64,000 bases of DNA from the NCBI GenBank assembly GCA_031549195.1, contig JAVBQF010000020.1:1-64000 (forward strand), given 5' to 3'. The position numbers and the translations under genes are program-made. Of this stretch, positions 46,128 to 54,442 are shown one piece after another. Under the pieces are notes generated by a model. That model was not told the DNA's origin. It did not search any database and worked only from the letters and a program-made list of their open reading frames with translations. Source of the DNA: JAVBQF01 sp031549195. Lineage in GTDB: Bacteria; Bacillota_I; Bacilli_A; RF39; UBA660. How positions within the stretch are numbered: the stretch's first letter is position 1; every line of letters starts with the position of its first letter.

Positions 46128-46311
46128 TGTGAGTAAGTGATAAAGTGATATATTTTAGTAAAACAAAAAGTATAAATAAAATTAAATTATTCTATACTTT
46201 TTTAATCCATAAAAATATTAAATATCGCCTAAATATCGCCTAGAGCATTTTTGAAAGCTCACAAACCCTTTAAATACAACAAAAATGAGAGCTTTCGCTC
46301 TCTTCAGGGGG
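46128..46311. repeat. Long direct repeat, copy B, with attachment-like terminator
   Basis: Matches 42908-43091 in the same orientation with scattered substitutions. It contains the tandem motif ATCGCCTAAATATCGCCTAG (46223-46242). Its last 45 bp (46266-46310) are identical to copy 1 at 37618-37662. Together the copies enclose the two-gene HerA-like element. Confidence 0.88.
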
Positions 46312-46412
46312 CAATTTCTATCAAGTATATCAATACACTTATGCCCATTTTATCGCACTTTATTGTATAGATATTCACGGTAATTGCCATTAATTAACGG
46401 TATCATTTAATA

Positions 46413-46439
46413 TATTGGTACCTAAATGGTACCTAAAAT
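46413..46439. repeat. 27-bp direct repeat, left end of the integrase-bearing element
   Basis: Identical to 52040-52066 in the same orientation. It holds GGTACC twice with 11-bp spacing. Both copies lie just inside the flanking terminator hairpins, so they look like subterminal recombinase-binding sites of one element. Confidence 0.85.
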
Positions 46440-46858
46440 TAATCTTTTAAATATCCTAACTTTTTAAATAAAATTACACTTGGCGGAACTATATCATATT
46501 CATTTAGTTTTTCTATCGGTATCCATTCCAATTTTTCTATGTTTTCATTTTCGCCAATTTTTAATTCGCCACCAACATAATCATATGTTGAATCTAAATA
46601 TATAAACTGTTTTTCTTCACCATCTAAATCATTCTTTATTTCAGTATCCCAAGACAAATTTTCGCGTAACTTAATATCAATTCCTGTTTGTTGTTTAACT
46701 ATTTCTTTAACTGCAGCTTCAGGATTTTTACCTTCTATTACTTCGCCACCAAATGAATACCAAGTTTCTTTATATGGCAAAGAACCATTAGGTTTCTTTC
46801 TCATCAGAATTTTGCCTTCATGTTCAATTACAGCGATATTTAACACTTTTGTTTTCAA
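46439..46858 (-). CDS. Nudix-fold protein with degenerate box
   Basis: 139 aa. It opens KVLNIAVIEHEGKILMRKKP and has WYSFGGEVIEGKNPEAAVKE. The expected REU-x-EE-x-GU reads KEIVKQQTGI, so the metal-binding Glu pair is lost and catalysis is doubtful. The start is TTG at 46858, set by AGGAGG upstream. It lies 12 nt after the histidine phosphatase gene in the same operon. Confidence 0.8.
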   Translation of the reverse strand: MKTKVLNIAVIEHEGKILMRKKPNGSLPYKETWYSFGGEVIEGKNPEAAVKEIVKQQTGIDIKLRENLSWDTEIKNDLDGEEKQFIYLDSTYDYVGGELKIGENENIEKLEWIPIEKLNEYDIVPPSVILFKKLGYLKD

Positions 46859-46870
46859 GATTAACCTCCT

Positions 46871-47407
46871 TTAGTCTATATAGTATTTCCATCCCGGCTT
46901 CCAAGATTTTGTCTTTCGCCAATCATTTGCATTTGCTTCTTCCCAAGATATATTTTTGGTTAATACTTCAAATGCTAATTGTGGAGATCTATGAGCAACA
47001 ATGGCAATTGTTTTTCCAGAATATTCTTCTTTAATATAATTTATAAAATCAGATATTCTTTTTTCCACATCTTTTAAACTTTCTCCATTAGGAAATGGGT
47101 TATCAATGTGGTCTTCATAGACTACTAAATTTTTAGATCCACCATCGTAATCACCATAATTACATTCTCTTAATCTTTTATCAACTTTCTTATCCAATTC
47201 TGGCCATGTAAGATTTGAAGAATCAACAGCTCTTTTCAAATCTGAGGTAAATACTACATCAAATTTATAATCTTTTGTAAGTTCTCTTAAATCCTTTGCT
47301 TGTTGAATGCCTAAATCATTTAGTTCAGCATCTTTCCAACCGCTACATATCTCTGCTGCATTATCATGAGTTGTCCCATGCACAAAATAAATTATTTTTG
47401 TTTTCAT
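46871..47407 (-). CDS. Histidine phosphatase family protein (phosphoglycerate-mutase-like)
   Basis: 178 aa. The catalytic motif is YFVHGTTHDN (RHG becomes VHG, as in a known branch of small phosphatases), with VFTSDLKRAVDSS and the second His in IAIVAHRSPQLAF. Substrate unknown. Its ATG overlaps the TGA of an upstream SDR remnant, showing that an operon partner was lost. Confidence 0.88.
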   Translation of the reverse strand: MKTKIIYFVHGTTHDNAAEICSGWKDAELNDLGIQQAKDLRELTKDYKFDVVFTSDLKRAVDSSNLTWPELDKKVDKRLRECNYGDYDGGSKNLVVYEDHIDNPFPNGESLKDVEKRISDFINYIKEEYSGKTIAIVAHRSPQLAFEVLTKNISWEEANANDWRKTKSWKPGWKYYID

Positions 47408-47499
47408 TTTAATAAACTACCTCCATTTACCTTAACGTTCTCACCATTAATAAAATCCGCTTTATCTGATAATACTGATTTAATCATTTTCTTTTCGTC
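47404..47499 (-). pseudogene. C-terminal remnant of a short-chain dehydrogenase
   Basis: About 30 codons in one frame, SVLSDKADFINGENVKVNGG then SLL and TGA, match the C-terminal end of SDR oxidoreductases (the ...INGxxxxVDGG tail). Nothing of the Rossmann fold remains upstream. The stop overlaps the phosphatase start. Confidence 0.6.
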
Positions 47500-47652
47500 C
47501 CTTCATCTTACTTATTTGCAATTAATTCCTCTTGTATCAATTATACAATATTTTATGCATTATTAGTAGACTTATAGAGAAATTAAGGCAATAAACTTGA
47601 TTAATTTCAATAATTGAGCTAACATCACAGACATCAAGAAGGATGTGTAATT

Positions 47653-47973
47653 ATGATTAGAACTAATTTAGAAGATTTTACTGATGAAGAATATGAAAAT
47701 ATTTTACTACCATTTGAAAATAACTTTCAAAAATATATTATTAAATATGTATTACCTGAAATAGTTGCTTTTGGTATTGCATCAGGGTACGAAAGAAATG
47801 CTATATGGAGCGGATCATTGAAAATACACTATAACACTATTAAAGATAGAATACCTGTTTATAATGAGGATTATAACTCTACAATTAAGGATGTTAAAGA
47901 ATTATTAGAGATAAAATATTCTTTGTTAATTATAAATGATGATCCTTTAGAAATTAAAAAAATACAATATTAG
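47653..47973 (+). CDS. Hypothetical protein, 106 aa
   Basis: Not recognised. Acidic and helical (LEDFTDEEYENILLPFENNF, then IIKYVLPEIVAFGIASGYER). GAAGGATG precedes the ATG. No TM helix. It lies between the leftward phosphatase operon and the rightward regulator-integrase block of the element. Confidence 0.6.
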   Translation: MIRTNLEDFTDEEYENILLPFENNFQKYIIKYVLPEIVAFGIASGYERNAIWSGSLKIHYNTIKDRIPVYNEDYNSTIKDVKELLEIKYSLLIINDDPLEIKKIQY

Positions 47974-48092
47974 ACAATTTTATCATTGATAAATATGCTA
48001 TAAAGACAACAATTAAGTAATTTCTATCAATTTATTGCACTTTTCACATAATTCACACTACATCTGTGTTATAGTGTATTTATAGAATTGTA

Positions 48093-48120
48093 AGACGAGC
48101 CGTCACGCTTGTCTTTTTCT
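48093..48120 (+). terminator. Attenuator-like hairpin upstream of the XRE gene
   Basis: AGACGAGC and GCTTGTCT arms (one wobble), 6-nt loop, followed by TTTTTCT, 22 nt before the XRE start and after a promoter-like region. May limit expression of the recombination module. Confidence 0.6.
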
Positions 48121-48141
48121 ATGTGTGAAAGGAGGATATAT

Positions 48142-48330
48142 ATGAAAATTACTTTAAGAGCTCTTCGCGTTAATTCTAATTTAACTATTGAAGAAGCTTC
48201 TAAAAAACTTGGTATAGGAAAAGAAACTTTAAGAAATTATGAAAATAATAAAACATCACCAGATCAAAAAATATTAAAAAAGATACTTACCTTATATCAA
48301 GCCAATTATGATGATGTTGTATTCAATTAA
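48142..48330 (+). CDS. XRE-family helix-turn-helix regulator
   Basis: 62 aa, a single HTH domain: TIEEASKKLGIGKETLRNYE as helix-turn-helix, then SPDQKILKKILTLYQ. The ATG at 48142 follows AAAGGAGG. Position before the excisionase-like and integrase genes suggests it controls excision or stability of the element. Confidence 0.85.
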   Translation: MKITLRALRVNSNLTIEEASKKLGIGKETLRNYENNKTSPDQKILKKILTLYQANYDDVVFN

Positions 48331-48403
48331 AAATAGTATTACTGTAGTAAAAATTTTAAAATTCTAATAAATCTTTATTTTATTAGAATTAGAAAGGACA
48401 AAA

Positions 48404-48661
48404 ATGAAAAATACAAAGATGACAGCGAACGAGCTGTTAGATGCAGTAAACTCTCAGTGGGCAACTACTCGAGATATTATGTTAATAGGTGCAGTTGGAA
48501 TAAATAAAGCCAGACAAATTAGAAACGTCATAGAACGTGAGATAAATGAGTCTGGTTTTAGTTTGCCTAAAAGATTTGTTCCTATGGAAAAAGTAATTGA
48601 GTATTTTAAAATAGATATTAAATTTTTAAAGAAAGTTGCCAATTATAGCAAGAGGGATTAA
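48404..48661 (+). CDS. Small DNA-binding protein, possible excisionase
   Basis: 85 aa. TANELLDAVNSQWATTRDIM followed by LIGAVGINKARQIRNVIERE is a winged-helix-like pattern seen in small proteins next to integrases of Firmicutes elements. It is preceded by an AT-rich hairpin (48360-48388) and an AAAGGA site. Excisionase activity is inferred from position and size. Confidence 0.6.
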   Translation: MKNTKMTANELLDAVNSQWATTRDIMLIGAVGINKARQIRNVIEREINESGFSLPKRFVPMEKVIEYFKIDIKFLKKVANYSKRD

Positions 48662-48663
48662 CT

Positions 48664-49123
48664 ATGGCAAAAAAAGAAAAATAAGTACGTACCTAGATCA
48701 TTTGAGAGTACAGGCATATCAAGTGATACTTCTGCTAATATTTATGAAAGTATGCTTTTAAGTCCTGCTTGGCAAGATTTAACTAAAGGACAACAAATAT
48801 TATATTTTTATTGTAAATCTCAATACTATAGTGAGAAAACATATCAACTTAAACAAAAGGATCAGAACAACGAGGTATTTACAATGAATAGATATAAATG
48901 GTGTACTAAATATAAAATATATTCTAGCTCTAATTCTGGGCAGTTTTATAAAGATATGGAAGCACTAATTATGCATGGCTTTGTTAAGTGTGTATTAATT
49001 GGTGCTTTAGCTAGAGTAAAGAACATTTATGCTTATAGTGATAAGTGGAAAATATGGGGTACTGACAAGTTTGAAATAACAAGAGATGAAATGACGTATC
49101 GTTTGATTAAGAAAATAAAATAA
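48664..49123 (+). pseudogene. Element-type replication/HTH protein, frameshifted near the start
   Basis: A well-placed ATG (48664, after AGAGGG) opens MAKKEK and then a stop. Skipping one A of a seven-A run restores a frame KNKYVPRSFESTGISS continuing into MLLSPAWQDLTKGQQILYFY to the stop at 49123. The long part (HGFVKCVLIGAL, NIYAYSDKWKIWGT) resembles HTH proteins found before integrases. It could be a homopolymer sequencing error or true decay; a restart at 48752 would still give 123 aa. Confidence 0.65.
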
Positions 49124-49482
49124 TATTTTCGCTATATGATTATTCAAACAAGTTTTAAGTTAATCTTGTATGTTTTTTTAAACAAGTTTATAAAATATTA
49201 AATTTAACTTATATGATAATTCATACAACTGTATATAATTATTAGTTATTTGCTTGTATGAAATTTCAAACAGATTATATAAATATATACCATATATTAA
49301 ATAAAAATTTAATTAGCTCCCCCCTATATCATTATTATTAAAAATAATTAATCTCACGACCTACCCGTCCAATACATTCACACAAATTATTATTTTACAT
49401 GGGTTTTTTGGAAAATATAAAAAGATTAAAATAAGCAAAAATGACTTGATTAATGTAGTCTTTAACGGTAACATCACTCATA
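49124..49482. other. AT-rich gene-free region with repeated CAAACAAG/TTGTATG motifs
   Basis: Between the replication-like gene and the integrase. It holds several short related words: CAAACAAG, CTTGTATG and AACAAGTTT, and an inverted pair AATTCATACAA / TTGTATGAAATT at about 49218-49267. A CCCCCCTAT block follows at about 49320-49327. These could be integrase/excisionase arm sites or an origin. No gene seen. Confidence 0.4.
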
Positions 49483-49527
49483 GTGACATGTACCAAACAT
49501 CAATTAATAGAAAGAAAGGTGATTATT

Positions 49528-50637
49528 ATGGCTATTTTTAAAGCCAAAGATAAAACAAAAGATGGTAAGCAGTGGTTTTTTAGAGTAAGATATTTGGATC
49601 TATCTGGAAAACGAACTCAATATAAATCCAAAAAGTTTTTTAGTAGAAAAGAAGCTCAAGATGAAGAAGTAAAATTTAAATATAGTTTAAATCAAAAAGA
49701 AGCAACAAGTGATATGAATTTTAAAGAACTTATTGGTGTATTTATGGATTATAAAAAAGACAAAGTTAAGGCAACTACTTTTAAAGGATACAAAAATAAT
49801 AAAAGATTATTAGAATCATTAGACGCAGTTAAATTAAAAGATTTCTCAATTCAACATTTTGAAGCTTGGAAGAAAGAAATTATTTCCAGAAATATTTCCA
49901 CTGCTTATAAAAATGATGTTTATAAATATTTAAAACAATTACTTAATTATGCATCTAAATGGTATGATTTTAATTTTAAAAGTGTTTATGCAAAAATGAC
50001 TAATTTTACTAATACAAATGAAAGAAAAAAAGAAATGTTATTTTTCACTTATGAAGAGTTTCAGAGGTTTATAGCTGTAGAAAATGATCTACGATATAGA
50101 TGCCTATATGAAACTCTTTATTATTGTGGTTTAAGACGTGGTGAGGCTAGAGGTTTAACTTGGGCTGATATAAACTTTAATAAAAGAACATTATCTGTTA
50201 ACAAACAAGTATGTTCCCTTCATAGAAGCGATATGTTTGAATTTAGCGATCCTAAAACTAAAAGTAGTAATAGAACTATACCTTTACCCAAAGTCCTTTG
50301 TGACGACCTTTTAGCCCTATTTGAGGATACTAAAAAGCAATATGGATTCAATGATAAGTATTTCGTATTCTGTAATGCTTATCCAATTGGTAATAGTACC
50401 ATGTTAGATCATAAAAATATAAATTGTGAACTAGCAGGATTACATCAAATAAGGCTCCATGATTTTAGACATAGCTGTGCTAGTTTATTAATCAATAATG
50501 GTACTAATATAACAATAGTAGCAAGATATTTAGGACATACAAAAATAGATGAGACTTTAAATACTTATTCCCATCTATTTACTAATGCTATGGATGATGT
50601 TGTTAATGTTATAGATAATTTACAATGTCGATACTAA
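49528..50637 (+). CDS. int: Tyrosine recombinase (integrase) of the mobile element
   Basis: 369 aa. N-terminal AP2-like DNA-binding segment (KQWFFRVRYLDLSGKRTQYK), a SAM-like core-binding domain (about 60-155), then the catalytic domain with Arg in YCGLRRGEARGL, HDFRHS (H-x-x-R), LGHTKIDETLNTYSHL with the second His and the nucleophile Tyr. All five catalytic positions are present, so it should be active. The ATG at 49528 was chosen because AAAGGTGA precedes it; the longer frame lacks a site. Its 3' end overlaps the convergent ApeA-like gene by 29 nt. Confidence 0.93.
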   Translation: MAIFKAKDKTKDGKQWFFRVRYLDLSGKRTQYKSKKFFSRKEAQDEEVKFKYSLNQKEATSDMNFKELIGVFMDYKKDKVKATTFKGYKNNKRLLESLDAVKLKDFSIQHFEAWKKEIISRNISTAYKNDVYKYLKQLLNYASKWYDFNFKSVYAKMTNFTNTNERKKEMLFFTYEEFQRFIAVENDLRYRCLYETLYYCGLRRGEARGLTWADINFNKRTLSVNKQVCSLHRSDMFEFSDPKTKSSNRTIPLPKVLCDDLLALFEDTKKQYGFNDKYFVFCNAYPIGNSTMLDHKNINCELAGLHQIRLHDFRHSCASLLINNGTNITIVARYLGHTKIDETLNTYSHLFTNAMDDVVNVIDNLQCRY

Positions 50638-51985
50638 TATATGGTTCATTATCAATTATTTTGGTTAATAAACTTGTTTTAAAATTTAACTTCAATAATA
50701 TTTCTTTTATAATTATCAATTCCATTAATAGAGAATATTTTAAAAGAGAGTCAATTCTAATAACATCATTTTTCTCTTCTAAATGGGTATAATAATTCCT
50801 GGTATTTCTAATAGCATTATATCCATCTTTAGTATCATTTTTAATTATATCTAAATCTGCCTTATTAAAATATTTATCAATTTTTTTATTAGTATCTAGT
50901 TTTTTAATCTTTTCATCAAAAGAAACTCTTTCTAAATAATTTATAATTGAATTTTCAGAAAATTTTTTAATATGTTTTTTATTAATTCCATGAATATTTA
51001 AAATATTAGTTAGCTCAGCTTTATGATTATGATAAAAGTAATTTAGGTCTGTTTTTAATGCATCAAGATTCTTTTTATCATCTCTATACTGTATATCATA
51101 TAGATTCTCTAATACTTTACTTATTTGCAAGAATCTTTCTTCAATTAAAATTGTTTTTTCAGAAATAAAATAAAAGTTCAACACATTTTGGTAACTCGGA
51201 TCATGATACATTTTCATCCAAAATCTAAAAAAATATTCTAGTTTATCTTTTATATCATCACATTTAATTCTAAAGCTATTAATATATGCCTTTCTTAATG
51301 AAGAGTTAATTTGAAAGTGGAAATTAGAATAAAGTATAAATTCACTAAAAGGCTCAAATTTAGGAAGTTTCCACTTACATTTAATGTTTTTAATCTCTGG
51401 TGCATATCCAAATAGTAATGAGAAAAATCTGTTTATCATTCTAATAGTTTGAATAACTTTTTTTCTACTCTGGGGGTTAGAGAATTTAACTACAATAATT
51501 GGCTTATTATTTATCATCTTTAAATTGGTAGAATTAGCAACATCTTTTAATCCTGAGTTTTCTATTCTAATAAATATTTTCATATCTTTATCATTTATTA
51601 AGATAATTTCAGAGAAAACATTACATTCTATTATGTTTTCTTTTACACTGAAATACTTTTCACATATCCATATATCCAAATCATCTAATTCATAACTACA
51701 ACTGACTATATTATCAATTTTTTTATTTTGATCATTGTTTGGTAATTTTAAAAACATTTCATCATTAACTGCATACTCACACCTGTATTTAAAAAAGCCA
51801 GGTCCATGATCAATTAATCTGGTGTTGTATAAAACTACTTCGCCATTATTAGTATCACCACTTATTATTTTGCAATTCTCTAATCCGGATTTATGAATGG
51901 TAAGTGTAATATCATTGTTATCATCAATAGAACATGTCCCTACCATTTTCTTATTATTAATATTCCAAGTTCCTTTAAATTCCAT
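50609..51985 (-). CDS. ApeA-like HEPN protein, probable anti-phage defence
   Basis: 458 aa. The N-terminus (FKGTWNINNKKMVGTCSIDD then ITLTIHKSG) fits the beta-rich ApeA N-terminal domain, followed by a long middle region. The C-terminal helical HEPN domain has the RNase motif R-x4-H at R396-H401 (RNYYTH). ApeA proteins are single-gene abortive-infection defences. It is the last gene inside the integrase-bearing element, a typical cargo position. Function is inferred from architecture. Confidence 0.72.
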   Translation of the reverse strand: MEFKGTWNINNKKMVGTCSIDDNNDITLTIHKSGLENCKIISGDTNNGEVVLYNTRLIDHGPGFFKYRCEYAVNDEMFLKLPNNDQNKKIDNIVSCSYELDDLDIWICEKYFSVKENIIECNVFSEIILINDKDMKIFIRIENSGLKDVANSTNLKMINNKPIIVVKFSNPQSRKKVIQTIRMINRFFSLLFGYAPEIKNIKCKWKLPKFEPFSEFILYSNFHFQINSSLRKAYINSFRIKCDDIKDKLEYFFRFWMKMYHDPSYQNVLNFYFISEKTILIEERFLQISKVLENLYDIQYRDDKKNLDALKTDLNYFYHNHKAELTNILNIHGINKKHIKKFSENSIINYLERVSFDEKIKKLDTNKKIDKYFNKADLDIIKNDTKDGYNAIRNTRNYYTHLEEKNDVIRIDSLLKYSLLMELIIIKEILLKLNFKTSLLTKIIDNEPYISIDIVNYL

Positions 51986-52039
51986 ATTTTCACCTCTTTT
52001 ATTTCACTAATTATACCACTTTTGTGGATTAATTTATTG

Positions 52040-52066
52040 TATTGGTACCTAAATGGTACCTAAAAT
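52040..52066. repeat. 27-bp direct repeat, right end of the integrase-bearing element
   Basis: Identical to 46413-46439. It lies between the ApeA-like gene and the sRNA terminator at 52119-52143. Confidence 0.85.
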
Positions 52067-52117
52067 ATAATTGTTGTTTCCCCAATGCCCATTATTCCTT
52101 TATATTACGGGAAATCA

Positions 52118-52219
52118 CAAAAAAAGTGGAGCCTTTCGGCTCCTTCAGGGGGTTTTGGTTGAATACACTCTCACATTATATTACCGTAAGAGCGATTACA
52201 TAATGATTTATCATTATGC
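52118..52219 (-). ncRNA. Putative ~100-nt small RNA; apparent attachment site of the island
   Basis: Minus-strand promoter TTGACT (52249-52254), 17-bp spacer, TATGAT (52226-52231). The RNA would begin near 52219 with a perfect hairpin (CATAATGA-TAAA-TCATTATG). A second stem follows (CTCTTAC/GTGAGAG), then CAACCAAAACCCCCTGAA and a terminator GGAGCC-GAAA-GGCTCC with a U-run. The 3' end matches the hairpins at 46.3, 43.1 and 37.6 kb. No family recognised. It lies just downstream of recG, so a recG 3' UTR product is an alternative. Confidence 0.6.
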
Positions 52220-52223
52220 ATAC

Positions 52224-52254
52224 TAATCATAATATGTAATAATCTAAAAGTCAA
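52224..52254 (-). promoter_or_regulatory. Promoter of the putative sRNA
   Basis: TTGACT and TATGAT with exactly 17 bp between them, ending 5-6 nt before the first base of a perfect 5' hairpin. Close to the consensus of the vegetative sigma factor. Confidence 0.65.
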
Positions 52255-52289
52255 TTGATTTTATAATTATTTTTTGCCTTTACAATACA

Positions 52290-54284
52290 TTAATTGGTGT
52301 TTATTGAAGACATAAGTCTCTTCTTAATTGGATCCTGATCATATGACTCATCTTCTAGATATTGCATTGAATCGTTCTTAGCTTGTACCAATATTTTATA
52401 GTCACTTCTAAGATTTGCAATCTTAAACTCCATGTCTCCACTTTGCTTAGTTCCAAACAAGTCTCCTGACCCTCTCAATTTAAAATCTTCCTCACTTATT
52501 ATAAATCCATCATTAGTTGATTCCATTATTTCTAATCTTTTTGTATCACTATCACTTATTAAGATACATTTAGATTCAAGTGAATTTCTACCAACTCTTC
52601 CCCTTAACTGGTGAAGTGTAGAAAGTCCAAATCTATTTGCATCAAATATTATCATCATAGTGGCATTTGGAACGTCTACTCCGACTTCAATTACAGTTGT
52701 ACTTATAAGTATGTTTACACTATTTTGCTTAAACTCAGCCATAATTAGGTCTTTTTCTTCGCTTTTTTGTTTCCCGTGAACAATATTTATCTTATATTTA
52801 TTTCCAAATATCAAGTTCATCTTATCTCTTAATGTATAAACATTAGTTAAATCAATTTCTTCACTTTCTTCTATCAATGGTGCGATAATATATATTTGAT
52901 GACCATTACTTAATTCTTCATTCATCATTGTATATACTTCTTTCATTTGCTTTGTATCTTTTACATATGTCTTAATTGGTTTTCTACCTTTAGGCATCTC
53001 TTTAATTATTGAAACATCCATATCACCATAAATAGTTAGGGCATAAGTTCTCGGTATTGGTGTTGCACTCATATATAGAACATCTGGCGTTATTCCTTTA
53101 TTCTTTAAATTAGATCTTTGATTAACTCCAAATCTATGTTGCTCATCTGTTACAACTAGTCCTAGATTTGCATATTCAACTTCATCTTGTATTAAAGCAT
53201 GTGTACCAATAATAATATTTGTTTTACCTTCTTTTAAATCTTTATATATAACTGCTTTATCTTTCTTACTAATTGATCCGATTAACAACTCAATATTTAC
53301 ATCTACATCTTTAAATAGAGCTTTAATATTATTGTAATGTTGTATAGCTAATATTTCTGTGGGTGCCATTAGAGCACTTTGATATCCTGATAAGTGGTTA
53401 TAATACATTGCGAGTATTGCAACAATTGTCTTACCACTTCCTACATCTCCTTGAAGTAATCTATTCATTCTTCTAGAACTTTTCATATCTCTTATTATCT
53501 CTTCAATAGTGTTTATTTGATCGTTTGTAAGTTCATATGGTAATTTTTCAACAAATTTATCCAACTCTTTTTTATCTGCTTCTCTTTTTACTCCTAAGTT
53601 GTGTTTACTATTTTCTTTTTTTAGAAAGTTTATTTTAAACATAAATTCAAATAACTCTTCATATTTAAGTCTAATACTAACTTCTTTTAATTTTTCATAT
53701 GAAGGTGGATTATGCACTATATTTAGAGCCGTCTTTTTGTTAGAGAAATTGTACTTATCTAGTAAGTATCTTGGTATTGAATCATTTATTTCATTTCCAT
53801 ATGTCATTAAAGCGTTGTTTATAATACCTGCCAATATTTTTTGTGATAGTCCATTTGTTGTATGATAAACTGCTTCTATTTTTTCTTCTTTTGTTAACAC
53901 ACCAAATTTTATATCGCTCGCGCTTATAATATTTTTTGATTGATCATACTTACCAATGACAATTATTTTTGTTCCAATTCCTAGACTCTGTTTTAAAAAT
54001 GCCCTTCCAAATATTGAAACCCCAACAACACCATTGGCTGTGGATAATCTAAAGTTAAGTTTGTTTGCTCCACCCTTAAACCTAAGTACAAGTGGTATGC
54101 TCTCAACTTTACCATCTATAACTATTTTATCTTCAGGTCCAGCGATCTTTAAATCACTTCTTCTTAATACATCATACCTAAATGGATAATGTGAAACTAA
54201 ATCATTTATATCCATAATACCAAGTTTATTTAGCAGTGGTTCCGTCTTTGGACCTATTCCTTTTACTTTAGATAATTTATCCAC
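52290..54284 (-). CDS. recG: ATP-dependent DNA helicase RecG
   Basis: Branch-migrating helicase for stalled replication forks. An N-terminal OB/wedge region (DKLSKVKGIGPKTEPLLNKL, then YPFRYD) is followed by the helicase core: RLLQGDVGSGKTIVA (Walker A), GTHALIQDEV, VVTDEQHRFGV (DEQH), MSATPIPRT, and motif VI region HQLRGRVGRNS. 664 aa, full length. GTG start at 54284 with an AAGGAAG site. Confidence 0.96.
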   Translation of the reverse strand: MDKLSKVKGIGPKTEPLLNKLGIMDINDLVSHYPFRYDVLRRSDLKIAGPEDKIVIDGKVESIPLVLRFKGGANKLNFRLSTANGVVGVSIFGRAFLKQSLGIGTKIIVIGKYDQSKNIISASDIKFGVLTKEEKIEAVYHTTNGLSQKILAGIINNALMTYGNEINDSIPRYLLDKYNFSNKKTALNIVHNPPSYEKLKEVSIRLKYEELFEFMFKINFLKKENSKHNLGVKREADKKELDKFVEKLPYELTNDQINTIEEIIRDMKSSRRMNRLLQGDVGSGKTIVAILAMYYNHLSGYQSALMAPTEILAIQHYNNIKALFKDVDVNIELLIGSISKKDKAVIYKDLKEGKTNIIIGTHALIQDEVEYANLGLVVTDEQHRFGVNQRSNLKNKGITPDVLYMSATPIPRTYALTIYGDMDVSIIKEMPKGRKPIKTYVKDTKQMKEVYTMMNEELSNGHQIYIIAPLIEESEEIDLTNVYTLRDKMNLIFGNKYKINIVHGKQKSEEKDLIMAEFKQNSVNILISTTVIEVGVDVPNATMMIIFDANRFGLSTLHQLRGRVGRNSLESKCILISDSDTKRLEIMESTNDGFIISEEDFKLRGSGDLFGTKQSGDMEFKIANLRSDYKILVQAKNDSMQYLEDESYDQDPIKKRLMSSINTN

Positions 54285-54442
54285 ACAACCACTTCCTTTA
54301 TGGAGGCTATTATAGCATATTTCTTAAATTTTTAAAATAGTTTTCAACATTATTTTTAAATTTTTAATTATAAAAACAAATGTTAAATTACATAATTATT
54401 GATGTATAGCATTTATTATTGTAATATAATTATGGTGATATT

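Noticed and set aside
49124..49482. oriT at the CCCCCC block
   Set aside because: The motif is short and no relaxase gene is present; kept only as a note on the region.
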